From Scleroderma bovista (lineage: Eukaryota > Basidiomycota > Agaricomycetes > Boletales > Sclerodermataceae): a stretch of DNA of 55,509 nt. Where the stretch lies: contig JAYMGJ010000159.1 in assembly GCA_037178675.1 (NCBI GenBank), positions 1-55,509 on the forward strand, written 5' to 3'. A program made the translations under genes and the position numbers. Within the stretch, counting starts at the first letter, position 1. Each line of letters starts with the position of its first letter. Under the pieces are notes generated by a model. That model was given only the letters and a program-made list of their open reading frames with translations, did no database searches and had not been told where the DNA came from. Below, piece after piece: positions 19,801 through 31,216 of this stretch.

Positions 19801-22800
19801 TGGATTGGAACTTTGCCAAACGGGAAGCCGCGTTGGCTCGATTAGGCCTGGACCCCACGCTAGATAACCTGCCGGATGAAGACATAAACAAGCTCTTCGA
19901 GCGGATAGCCAAGGTCAAGACGATGCGCGACCATAATCTGAAATCAAGGCCTGAGAGTAGCCTCAGCCACCGAGACGATCTCTGGAGCGAGTCTGGGAGA
20001 CCCATCTCTAGCGAGACAGATGATACCAGCGTCGATGCTGGCGCGAGTCCCGACACTGATGGGCCCCTCAAGGACGTCCAGCATCAGCTAGAATCTCGTC
20101 TTCAGGCGATCTCGGAGTCTACCGAAGCGGAAGATTTGAAGGTGGAGAAAGACCATATGGAGCACCAGCTCAACTTAGTTCAGCAACAACTCAAGCGTTT
20201 AATTCACGCCCGCGCGCGTGGAGAACCCGAAGATGATATCGTTGGGTTTGAACCTGACATTTATAATGCGAAACAGCTGCGGCTGATCCGCAAGGTGCTT
20301 GACAAGTGGAGAGCTCATCGATCGTTTTCAATGGCGGAAATCATCCTTTCTAATGCTGTTCTCGTGAAAGAGGCAACAGTTATCAGGTGAAGTTATACTC
20401 GTTTCTTGTTCCAGTTTGATTATTGATTGCGGAAATAGCAAAGAGCTAGGGAAGGACGTTTCTTATAATTTTACGATTGCTTCTGGGGGAACGTTGGCAG
20501 CGCCTACCTCTGGCGTCGATTCCATAGGGAGCCTGGACTCCTTCGGCGATGTTGCGGACCCTCGCCTCGCATCTTTGACACAACCAGCGGTCGCAGTGAA
20601 AGTCCTTGACAAGAAGCACTGCGCCATTTATACCTGGTCATTGGATCGCCTTCAACAACAGCTACAGCGCATGCGCAATCTTACGACGTACATTGACCGA
20701 CCTTCATTCACCCACCATTTTAGCTCTGATAAGCCCTTTTATGATCTGCCGCCTCCCCAATTTTCATTCATCGGGAACGCTCTCATTTCCCTTGCCCCCC
20801 TTTCCCGTCGACTGTCCTCAAACTCTATTGTCCCAATATTTTGTCGGTACACTGCCGAAGCGATTGGCTCCTGTCGAGTGGATGTCAAGATATCTAGCGT
20901 GATACAGATGTCGTCTAAGCACGGCCATGGATCAGCAGCATCGACTCGACCAGCTTCACCCGCCCCCTCCCACCTCCCACCAGGCAGCAAAATCAGCTTC
21001 TTCTTGACGGTTGATTCAGTTAAAGGACTATCATCCCACGACTTCGCAGCTCTGCACCTACAAGTGCGATTGTCCTCATTTGTTGGACCCTCATCTACAA
21101 ACGATGAAGTGTTTACTTCCTCCGTCCTCGACACGGAGACCTCTTCGTTATCAGATCTCAGGTATCGGCGAACATTTTCGTTCGTTGCATCTTCCAAGGT
21201 GATTGCGCACTTACGTCAGGGCTACGCTCCTATAGAATTCTTTGCAGCCACCAAACCAACATACCTAGAGCGGTTGGAGCGATGGGACGAGATGCGTGAG
21301 CTGCGGGGGAATCCCCGTCCACCATCGCCTGCGAACCAGAGCAACTCACCCTCGTCCACTGTTCAATTAATGCGCAGATCTGAAACTGATTTCGTCGTCG
21401 AGCAGAGCCACGACGTTGCTGCCCGTATCCAAGTGTGTGAACTTGGAGCAGACGGCGAGTATACCCCTGTTCCTGTTGTTTCGCAAGGTGGCCTCGACCC
21501 TGGGGCATTCTTCTTGCATCAGGGACTGCAACGCCGTATTGTCGTGGAACTGTCGTCTGATTCTGGCCCTCAGTTGCCCTGGACTGACTTCGTCAGGGTC
21601 CGAATAGGAAATATTCGCTTGCTCGATCCCAAGGGTCGTATACATGACTCCACGTCCAAATCGATGGTTACGCTTCCGTTGCTTGCAGACCAAACTGTGG
21701 AGTTCAAACCAGATGGCACAGGGTCACTGACCGCTCAAGCTCTGTGGGACTCTAGCGTGCACGATTCATTATTGTTGAATCGTGTGACCACGAATCCATA
21801 TCGTGTCATACTCCAAGTCAGCTGGGCAATTGCTGTGGAGACATGCAACGAGCCTGCACAGTTCTCGATGGACATAGCAGTAACGATGCAGACACGAGAT
21901 GCACGTCCTCCAAGCCGTTTCTTGACATTCCTCAGCTCTGGCAAGATACTTTCAAGAATTAGCGCTATTTTCAAAGTTCGTCTGTCCCCCCCTTTGACGC
22001 GCTCCGTTCGTGACCTGTGGCGATTGGATACTTCCGAGAAATACGTTCGCGGGGAGGAGATTCTGCACTCGTGGAAACCTCGTGGCATCTCAGCAGTGGA
22101 GGACTACAACCGGCTAATTTTGACAGAGAGGCGTGCCGCAGACGTTCAGGCCGTGCGAGTCATCTTGGCTTCCTCGCCATTTATGTCACGTACCATGCCC
22201 TTGGGATCATCTGTATGGGCGTCGGACGCTTTGATCCGAAAGACGATTGAGTTGTGGCAGAAGCGATTGGGCCACCAAGGCGAAGTAGGTCATGCATCGA
22301 TCACATAGCTCTTTGACTAATACTAACTGGTATAGATCGTCTTGAGTCAGGTGTCGCTGGACGTTGACAAGTCCGCGTCAACGATGAAGGCAGCCTCTAC
22401 CAGAGGTCACGTTGGGGATTTAAAACTTAACTCATCTGTGGCACTTGTACCTCGCAGGCAAGTGCATTGTGTGCATGTTCTATGTCCCCCTTGGAGTTGA
22501 CAGGATGGCTCATAGTGACGGGCCAACCAAGAAGGGACACCTGATGATCCTGACTGATGCGAGCCAAGGGATTTGGGAGAAGAGGTGGTTTGTTCTACGC
22601 CGGTAGGTGCCAGTATTCTGGCTGTAATTCACACCACTTAACGGCGCCCCTCAGCCCTTACTTGCACATTTACACCAGCTCCAAAGAGGTGGAGGAGGTG
22701 GGTATAATTAGCCTCCATGGGATGAATATCGAATGCGACTCAAATAAGGAGGCGCTGCTTGGTGTAAGTCCACGTCGTGGCTCAGGTTCAACCGATCGAT

Positions 22801-22934
22801 CAACTATTCTTGCACAGAAACCATTCTGCTTTACGCTCTTCACTGCCGCGAATTCGCATGCTTTTGCTGCACCATCCCTGAAGGAGCTGCAGTCATGGAC
22901 CTCGAAATTAGATCCTACAGGTTCACTCGTTTAG
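16868..22934 (+). CDS. Kinesin-3 (Unc104/KIF1A type) motor with FHA and PH domains
   Basis: Twenty-three exons sum to 4803 nt, 1600 residues. Motor domain: [15 protein letters not shown]-loop YGQTGSGKSYSM built from microexons, [15 protein letters not shown] (switch I), [13 protein letters not shown] (switch II) and [21 protein letters not shown] lysine-rich K-loop ([11 protein letters not shown]) in loop 12 marks kinesin-3. Then a neck coiled coil, [20 protein letters not shown], an FHA domain ([29 protein letters not shown]), long stalk and tail, and a C-terminal PH domain ([20 protein letters not shown] through [12 protein letters not shown]). The family carries endosomes and vesicles to microtubule plus ends; the PH domain binds phosphoinositides. 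Notable exons: 17334-17345 (12 nt), 17403-17421 (19), 17475-17485 (11), 19003-19023 (21), 19089-19095 (7). The intron at 22458-22503 is GC-AG. Confidence 0.96.
22458..22503 (+). other. GC-AG intron before the kinesin PH domain
   Basis: Donor CGCAG|GCAAGT and acceptor TTGACAG, 46 nt. Unspliced reading runs into TGA, while splicing joins LVPR to [13 protein letters not shown] in frame, so the intron is required. Confidence 0.88.
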
Positions 22935-24754
22935 ATCTCCGTCGTCTCGATATACTTTGCGCACAGGATGACTGTCATGCCACTTAGCTTTACCTTATTG
23001 TTCCGAGCTCGTACATACCGGTTCGCTCACTTATACCTTAGTCACCATACAAGTCTGTATGTCTTACCTCACACTTTGGTGTGCCCCTGATAGTTGGATA
23101 GGATGATCTCAATTGAGTCTTGACAATCCTCCCAGTGGCGCCGGTTGTCCTTCGGCTGGTAGTGATCTAGTCCAATTCATGTGCGACGTCAACACACTCG
23201 TGACAGCCTGTGTATTGATCGCCCCTATCACAATTTCGTTTCTGTAGGAACGCACCATTTGCATAAACTTCAGCCTTTCAAAGTTCGAGATAGTCGCTCG
23301 CTTGACACCCCCGTGTGAGTGACTTGAGCTAAGCGATAGGTGTGCCCCTATCCTATCTATCAGTACCATATTTTGGGCACTAGCGTTTTCCACCACACTG
23401 ACGACATTAGTTGCAATACTTCTTGGTCCGTCTGCGGCTCAGTTCAGTGCATCCGTTATCGGAACCCTCCCTCACAGCCCCTTGGAAGGGTGTCTGTCCG
23501 ACCCGAATTTCTTGATTAAGACCATGCGCCGGACGTAAGGATCCATGCCGCACGGTGGCCCGTGTAAAGGCCACCGGAAGGGTGCACCACATGGACGACG
23601 GTCGATCATGTAGGCCTTTTTACCGCTCGTGTCCGCTAGTGGACAGGGATTATCATAAACCCGTTCGCACCCATCCAACGGAAAATGGATGGCCGTGATA
23701 CACGGCGTTTCTCCACCGCTACAAAAAATATTAGCCATGGCGGCTTGAGAAAATTTTTCAAGGGCAAAATGCATTCGAGAAGACGGCGTCTGAGATATCC
23801 CGACGTGAGGTCTTGGCGGATCAACGAATCCGTGATTAGTAAGGAAGACAGTGTCTTCGGTGTCTTCGGTTTCAGGCTTGTGTATGGAAAAAATGGACAG
23901 CATCGCCCAACCCTTCCGAGAGTGTAAGAGCGCTAGAGTATACGAGGCAATGGTTGTCACGACTGCAGGAGTAAGTAAGGAGTGATGACGTTGCACGAAT
24001 CAGGGAGAAACTGGCGTGGAGTTAGCGTGCCAGTAGGGCATCCAGCGTTACGTATATGTATCACTGTGATAGCTTTGCTCAAGGTACATAAACACTTACA
24101 GCGCACTCGGAGTCGAGGGGCCCCGGGTGATTATCTCGAAAAAATGAACGTGGCGAAAGGGAGGATGTCCGTGTACCATTTTCGAAAACAACCGTGATCT
24201 CCGATACCGTGACCCAGAGTCCTGCGCAGCCAACGCCTGGGATAGTAGCCATGGGTAACGGCATAATATTTCTTCGCTGTCCTGTTCCTATTAGACACGC
24301 ATCTCAAGGGCACTAACTTACTGATGACGCTATTATGACCACATGTTCACTTCGCCGCAAATGGCATAAGTAATATATAGCACTTGGTTAGGTACAGCCA
24401 AGTAGTGGAACTTGGATTGACCGTCTATCATCAAAAAATATAGAATAACCAAAGCGCTCACCAAATGGCCTGGGCGTCTGCATCATGATAAGCCACTGCT
24501 ATGAAACATTTATATTCTGTGCCAATGCGACATGCATGCGAGTGAGATAGATACATCACTACTTGAAAACAATAAATCATTATCGCTACGAAAAGTGAAT
24601 GTTATGCTATAAAGAGAGGACCCAGTGCCGTAGGAACGAAAGAAGTGCGCGGCCCGACGAACTTAATTCCGTACAATATATACCGGCTTAAAGCCATATA
24701 AGATAATAACGAAGGCGAGGTCCGTATAAACAAATGAGGGGAAAGGATTCTAAT
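22935..24754. other. Gene-poor convergent interval
   Basis: Lies between the 3' ends of the kinesin gene and the cyclopropane synthase gene. Apart from the uncertain Cys-containing reading frame at 23472-23996, I see no supported gene, RNA or repeat. Confidence 0.5.
23472..23996 (-). CDS. Possible small secreted Cys-containing protein (uncertain)
   Basis: An open frame with a hydrophobic N-terminal stretch (LLTPAVVTTIASYTLALL) that could be a signal peptide, followed by a region with spaced cysteines: FCSGGETPC, DGCERVYDNPC, RRPCGAPF, PPCGMDP. The first codon of the frame is not ATG, so the start and probably one or more splice sites are unresolved. I do not recognise a family. The spaced cysteines and possible signal peptide would suit a small secreted fungal protein, but the frame may also be chance. 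Confidence 0.3.
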   Translation of the reverse strand: MQRHHSLLTPAVVTTIASYTLALLHSRKGWAMLSIFSIHKPETEDTEDTVFLTNHGFVDPPRPHVGISQTPSSRMHFALEKFSQAAMANIFCSGGETPCITAIHFPLDGCERVYDNPCPLADTSGKKAYMIDRRPCGAPFRWPLHGPPCGMDPYVRRMVLIKKFGSDRHPSKGL

Positions 24755-26709
24755 TTATGCACAAACAAGAGGGCAGTCGTTCTAGGAGGACGGGTCGGTT
24801 AGCAACGGGATAAAACGCGCAAAAGTGTCGGTTACTCACCGGACGCGTGAAGGTAAGCATATGACAAGTGATGTAGCCTTTGGCGAACCCTGCGCCAGCA
24901 TACGCGAACAGATACTGCCATTTACGTTTGAAGGTTTCGTACTCGGCGAAGTCTATCAATGCTGGATAGTCTTTGACGATCAACTCCTGTCTAACATTCG
25001 CTTCCAGGCGACGGCCCCATTCTCTCAGTGTTCGGGGGTAGTCTGTATCAAGGGAGAGGTCAAGAGACGGAGAAAAATCATAGTTTAGTATGGACGTACG
25101 GGCAGCGTGGTTCTCAACCCCCTCAAGCGTGAATCTCCCTTCTGAACCAGAGTTGGCGGCTGAAATCAGTGCAGTCGCACTTGGCAAGCACGAATTAGGC
25201 CACATGTATTTGCGCATGAAGTCCTCAGGTCTGAAGGGAAGATGCTGGATGAGCATGCGAAGCAGGCCGTCACAGGGAGGAAAGCTCACTGGTACTGAGA
25301 ATAGCGCGACTCTGGGAAGGTAGATGCACTGACTACAGCAGTGGCATGGTGAGATTTCAAAGCATAATCTACGAGTTTGAAGTACGTGTGGTAGTGCTGA
25401 GAGCCCACGTGCTGTAGTGTCATGTAAGGAATTTGCTAGGAAACATGGTGCCACCAGGATCGTCCTTACCTCGAGCATCTCAATGCTGACAAACGCGTCA
25501 AATGCCTTTTCAAAGGAGGATGGAATGTCTCGGTAGTCCATGAGATGGACGCGGATGCGATCCTGAAGACCGGCTTCTTTGATGCGCTCTTCTGCGAGTG
25601 CCTTTTGTTCCTTGGATAGCGTCAAGGTATCTACTTCGCACCCGAATGTGGTGGCAGCCTGATTAACCCAAGATGAGCCAAAATTGAATCAACAAGTTAC
25701 CCCTAGACTGCCTTACCTCGATGGCGAGACCTCCCCAGCCAGAGCCAAATTCTAGAATTCGGTTTCCAGGCTTGACCTTCGCCGCTGTGAGAACATGACG
25801 AATTTTTCGGAGCTGAGCTGCTTCCAGGTCCCCGGGTGTCGGCCCAGTTTCCAAGTCTCCACGAACACCGCCTTCCGAATCACTCCAAAGACCACATGAG
25901 TACATCATTTCCTTACTCAAGAACGCCTGGAAGCACGGGTCACTATTTGAAGAGAACCGAGCTAAAAATACACATACTTTGAAGAGTTCATTTGATTGAT
26001 CGTAACTAGCGATGGCATTCAGGCGTGCTTTCCAGCGTGTTTGTCCAAGGAAGGCATTTGAGAGGCCGGAGATTGCCGATGCTATGCGATTGACTGTGGA
26101 CGAAAGATGGCCCATGCCTGGTTCGTTGTCAAGCCAAAGCTGTCATGACGTGGGTTGTTAATTACCATAGGAGACAGGGGAGGATCAGCGTGGAACCTAC
26201 ATCCATAACGGCTTTGAGATTATTCACTTCGACGTCGCCCATCATGTAAGCTTCGCTGACTGCAGTTTAAAGGTGACAAATGGGAAGGAGACAGTAGTAA
26301 TTGTGTGCTTACAACCCAGATCCTGAGAACTGTAGGGTAAGATGATCAGTACAGTGATTAATTGGAAAATAGAGCAGACACGCACAAAAGAATGCGGGTC
26401 CAAAAGTCATCACTGATGACCCTCAATTGAACCTCGTTGCAGCCCTTTGTGCGTGTACCGAAGTGGTACTCGCCATCGGCATCAGAGATGGTGATGTAGC
26501 CTCTCGTGATGGCCTTCTCCGTGAGCGCAAGGACGGAAGCACGGGCTGTCGGTCGCGTCAGCCACAAGGTTGCTGACACCAAGGGAGATCCTACCATAGC
26601 TCGTAAGCATGGACTTGGGCTTCGGGACCACCATGGATAACGACGGGAGCCGGTACAGCTTAGGAGGGGTAGTGAGGGAAAGAGTAGTGGATGGCGACGA
26701 GCTCAACAT
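24755..26709 (-). CDS. Cyclopropane-fatty-acyl-phospholipid synthase (CFA synthase family)
   Basis: Spliced minus-strand gene, ATG 26709, TAA 24757-24755; about ten exons. It shows ASVLALTEKAITRGYITISD, SEAYMMGDVEVNNLKAVMD, SYDQSNELFK|AFLSKEMMYSCGLW, the SAM-binding motif RILEFGSGWGGLAIE, DTLTLSKEQKALAEERIKEA, EMLEHVGS, the family PNSCLPSATALI block containing a conserved Cys, and WQYLFAYAGAGFAKGYITCH. The last exon (24781-24755) encodes NDCPLVCA. CFA synthases transfer a methylene from S-adenosylmethionine to a cis double bond of phospholipid acyl chains. Fungal relatives also include sphingolipid C9-methyltransferases; I favour CFA synthase from overall similarity but cannot settle the substrate. 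A 17-nt microexon (26313-26329) encodes SQDLG. Start region looks like a short targeting or unstructured N-terminus. Confidence 0.93.
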
Positions 26710-29700
26710 GGCTAAAGAATTAAGGCGAAATTATCTTTGGGGAGGAGAGGGGCCAACGCGGAGAGGAGTCGTTGAGGGGATGGGATGGGGCGAACGGCCC
26801 CCCCTTTATACCTTGCCTCCAACTCACGCGCCAGCATAATGCAGATGGCCAGATCGCCCTCCCGGTTAAACAACGGCCACAAGTTCCTTGAGAGTTTCGG
26901 GTTGGCCTCACAAAAGGGGATTCGCGGAAATGCAGCACTGGATCTCAGATTGGATCAGGGAAGCAAGGAAACATTTTAATCTTGACGCCCATTGGCTCCC
27001 ACAGAATATGACGCCTAGCTTTGCTGCCCGCCATGTTTCAAAGGTGCAAGTGGTTCTATCATGGTCTGCAGAAAACAATGGGTGAAACAAGCCTCAATCA
27101 AAAGTTGGCGCGCAAGTTGTTCAGTGACAAAGGACTGGTAAATTTCGATGCCGGGACAGACCTTGTCTTGGATATTAGAGCCTATTGTTCATTTGAGACT
27201 CAATGCCTAGTAACTGACAGCACAAAGCCCACTCCCGGTCTCTGACATTGAGTTGCCTACCGTAGGTGTGCCCAATGGCCACAGCAGCCGCGGGCAGTGG
27301 CACGACAATAAGCATGATTCACTTTCGACACGTTCGACCCAGGAGGGGGATCCGTGACAAGATCGTGGTCGTGATCTACGGTTGTACTATCACTTGATCT
27401 CGGCGAACTGCGTCTTGGACGAATTGCAGGGCAACAGCTCGTGGGATCTGCCAACCAACCGCCTGGTTTCCGGGGCGGACTGGTTTACTTTGCCCTATTT
27501 ATCGAGTTGACCCAGGTCACTTTCAATATTGACCGCCTCACCGCATCCAATGGCCTGTTCCCAGCGCTACACGCGACTTTGCCCGACACTGATCCAACGT
27601 CGTGGCATTCGAACTCCATCAACATTTTCTATTGCTCCACCGACGACGCTGAATGTCGGTGGACAAAAATTTCGCCACTGACGCTCGAGGGTCTTCCTTT
27701 CATCCCAGCCCTGACACGCAAACGATGCGACTTTGGAAAATACTCGGATCTTAATCGTTGTACCCGGGCAACTACACGTTGCCCAGCGCGCACTTGAAGC
27801 GTAGATCCAATCACAAACAATAAACGAGCCAAAGTTTCGCCCCGTTCGGTCATTCAAGTCCTAGCCTTGCATCTACCCCTACAGGGCTGTTTGCAGCTTA
27901 TTGCGGGGCCCGACCTTCCCCCCGACCTCGTGGACCATAAGCCATGCGCTCGAGGGGCGAGTCCTGGCGCGTCGGTGTGTCAACTCCCGCAGTCAGTACG
28001 TACCTTGTTGTTGTTGTTGTTGGAATCGTTTCTATCGATGATGCATTTCTCAGGCAACTGCAGTGCAAATGCGAATGAACGTGGGATTCCGAACCCAACA
28101 TCTAGCAAAGGGTAAGCTTCAAGGTTTGCCTAGACCAGATCTGAGAGTCGCCAAGAGCACGGAGCCCTACGCAGGCCTGTGCAAACCAGTTGCTATTGGT
28201 TGATAACTTGTAGTATCTCTAGTACTGATCAGGTGCTTCTCCCCATGTGCCATTTCTATAACTGTGTGATTAACCCCCGCTGCCAGATGTTATTAGCCTC
28301 GACTATCATCAAGTACACGAACTTGACTCCATAATTTCAGAACTAGTTCATTGGGCATAATTACACACAAGGTTAGTGGATGTCCCGGGGCCAACACCTA
28401 CATTCTTCTTAATGAAAAGAAATCTTGTCCCACCAGATGACCTAAATTACCTCTTCAAATGGCCATGCGAATTGTTCCGTCCCCCAAGAATTGAGCCTCC
28501 ACCTCAAGTCTCTACGGCGCGATCGCCCTGAACTACAAAATGCACAGCCGCAACCAATACATGCCGACCTATCGCCCCCGTCCCTAGTGGCAGGAACATA
28601 TTTCTGCCCAATGTAACGTTGCTGGGTGAGCAGCGTGGCTTGGCTTCTCAAGCAAAGAGTTCGTGAACGGCGATGACTGGATCGGCATGTCGCTATTTGC
28701 TCAGCATTCATGGGAACGGTATGTATATGGCAGCAATAAGCCGCGATACCGAGAGAGATTCCAGTACGTACATTGATGCATTCTTGATCGAGGTTCAGCT
28801 GTCCAGCAACGCAAAAGCTTAATGTTTGTTGGCTCACTTGCTAGGTCAGCTGGAGGCCCGAGTCATCCTAAAAAATGGCTGAGTCAGAAATGGTTAGTCA
28901 CGGTCGTCCCAACAATGTGGCTACAATTGTGTGGTGCTTCAAAGTTAGGGTGGCGGTTCAATGGAAACGGATCAAAAGTAGGTATGAGCTCGGTCTCCAT
29001 GCCCGGGCGGACCTGATGGACACCTTTCACAAGGTACCGACATCTAACTGAACAATAAAAACTTGCCTCGTGTCTGTTGAAGGGTAAATAACTACTTGGA
29101 GTGGCGTGTGGGATGACTTGCTTTAGTGCATGCTAGCGATCCCAATGTTCATTAGCGGTATTGCCACATCGTGGACCACCACTGTCAACTAGTTTGACCG
29201 GCAGTTCACAATGTTTGTAGGTTGCAACGTTGACGTCACATCAAATACGCACTGCAGGCAAACACGGTACCGCATTGGTATGTACATATGTGGCTAAGGT
29301 ACATCGTACAGTCTTTCGAAACACTTGCGGGCCGGATATACTGCAACCGGGTTTTGGGCAGTTCCGAAGACTGGTTCGAACAAAATTCAACCAGGTTTCG
29401 CTCTTCTGCTCGGCGTACATGGATTCTATGTACTTCACTGGCACCACGATGCAGGTCCCACCCTCGAATATCGGATTTCTTCTTCAGAAGACCAGAGCGG
29501 CATCGCCAAAATTTACGTGTACAGGCTAACCTATAACATGCGCACACGAGAGACGAATTCCGATGACCGGCCAACTGACTGCCCACGATGGGAGGTTGAT
29601 TTCTGAAATAGTGACGGCGATATGCGAGACAACTAATTGACTACCAAGGAAGTCGGTGTGCGCATGGCCGTCGAAACTCGTAGCCAGCCGTAATAGTCAT

Positions 29701-30051
29701 AACAAAGGTCGAGGCGTGACAAAGGCGTGAATTAAATTCCTCGGTTTCGGGGAGCTCTCAGGACAGTAATAGTCTAACCATATCATCCCCCACCGCGGGG
29801 AGGACGACAGGAGTCACTGAAATTTAACCAGAAGTAGGCTATATGCCTCTATTCGATAAATATCTGGCCTACAAAATGGAATCACGGGAATGTGGTAAAG
29901 GTGACTTTAATCGACGGACCTGAACGTCAGTGAAGTCTATTGTTCGTTGGGATCAATGAAGTGTCACCAGGAATTTCCGCAACCAAGCCTATCCAGCCCT
30001 GTTTAATTTCCCCATACTAAGTCAGCGCTAAGTGGGAATGATGATCCGTGG
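26710..30051. other. Gene-poor interval of about 3.3 kb
   Basis: No reading frame here shows a family motif or convincing exon structure. Short frames on both strands (for example 27441-27797 plus and 29236-29586 minus) overlap each other and look like chance. A small TTG repeat (about 28007-28021) is present. Part must be the promoter of the minus-strand CFA synthase gene (from 26710) and the 3' flank of ARL2. It may hold degraded transposon sequence or non-coding RNA that I cannot identify by eye. Confidence 0.5.
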
Positions 30052-30960
30052 TCAGGCGACGTCCTGGGGCTCCAGATTGTGGCCATGTACATCCCCCCTG
30101 CGAGCGGAGGTAACAGAATTATAGTAGAGCCTACCCGCAACGTCTTCGACCACCCAATCCAGACCAGAAACCAGATTTTGGCCAGTGACCGCACTGCATG
30201 GCCATATCTTCCAGTGATGCGATTTGATGCCGGGAAGATCAAGCAACTACAAAGGAAGTACAGTGGTCTAGGTCAGCTCTACTTGGCGCACATAGAAGAT
30301 GACGGACGTCTCGTATTTCCTTGTCCGTCATCGAACCATGGATATCTTGCTTGTTCGCGAACACGAGAAGCGATGCACCAGTTAATCTCTGACGGCAATA
30401 TCTCAGCCATGTGAACATCCCGCAACTTGCCTGCGAGTTACTTACGTCTTCTTGCAGAAGATTGTGGAGTTCTGCCTTGCAATCCCGAATACGCACGCGG
30501 TCGCTTGAGTCAACCACCCATACAATGGCATCGGTTTGCTCGAAGTAATTTCTCCAGTAAGGCCGAAGAGTCCGCTGCCCGCCAACGTCCCCTACATGCA
30601 ATGCCCGTTGAGGTTTTTAGCAGTACATAGAACAGATGAAGACTAGGCTGACAAATATTGAGAGTGTAGCTGGACACAACGAATCCATTGCAGAACTATG
30701 AGTCCGTTTCGAGAAGATCAGGGTTCGCTCACCTCCGATGGACAAACGTTTTGATGTTGAATCCGAGGGTTGGGCTAATAGATGTGATGTCCTCGCCGTT
30801 GATCTTCTTTAGGATAGTCGTTTTGCCTGCGTTGTCGAGTCCGCTGTAATCCAACGTTGAGACCCATCTTTCCTCACCAGAGCAATGTCACCTACAGAAA
30901 CAATATCCTGATTTCCTTCTCTTTCTGACGGCTTTTTCTGATGATAGTGAGCAGTCCCAT
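30052..30960 (-). CDS. ARL2: ARL2-type small GTPase
   Basis: ATG at 30960: [20 protein letters not shown], then after a 30892-30895 donor [18 protein letters not shown] (P-loop), [15 protein letters not shown], a 17-nt microexon (30669-30653, SYTLNI), then [21 protein letters not shown] (switch II), [26 protein letters not shown] (NKxD), and the [31 protein letters not shown] block with the SA-type G5 motif. Gly2 is present. These features and the [12 protein letters not shown] order match ARL2, which acts with tubulin cofactors in tubulin folding and microtubule stability. In my model the protein ends with an extra about 20 residues (after GRLYY, stop at 30052) that the usual ARL2 lacks; a missed splice site could explain this. 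Divergent from eIF5B. Confidence 0.93.
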
Positions 30961-31216
30961 GACGATTGCGGTGCAGTTCTTGCCTGCGGCCGACTATGTA
31001 TGTACTGTATGGAAGACTCAACTGTCGGTCGGACGTCACAGTAAAGTTCAGGCGTCGTCACTGATGTCCACATTTGGTAAACACATTTGTACTGCCATAG
31101 CGCTGATAATCTAGTCCTTGCCAGGACCCTACGATTCCACTCTCTCAGTCGGTGGAGGAGGTTCACATATCACCCAAGAGGGCATACGGATCAGAAAAGT
31201 CTTAACGACAGTCGTG
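30961..31216. promoter_or_regulatory. Divergent promoter, ARL2 / eIF5B
   Basis: 256 bp between the two start codons of head-to-head housekeeping genes; both transcripts must start here. No strong core element stands out. Confidence 0.55.

Noticed and set aside
29230..29606. Overlapping frames on both strands in the gene-poor interval
   Set aside because: Mutually overlapping, no ATG context or splice signals that produce a recognisable protein.
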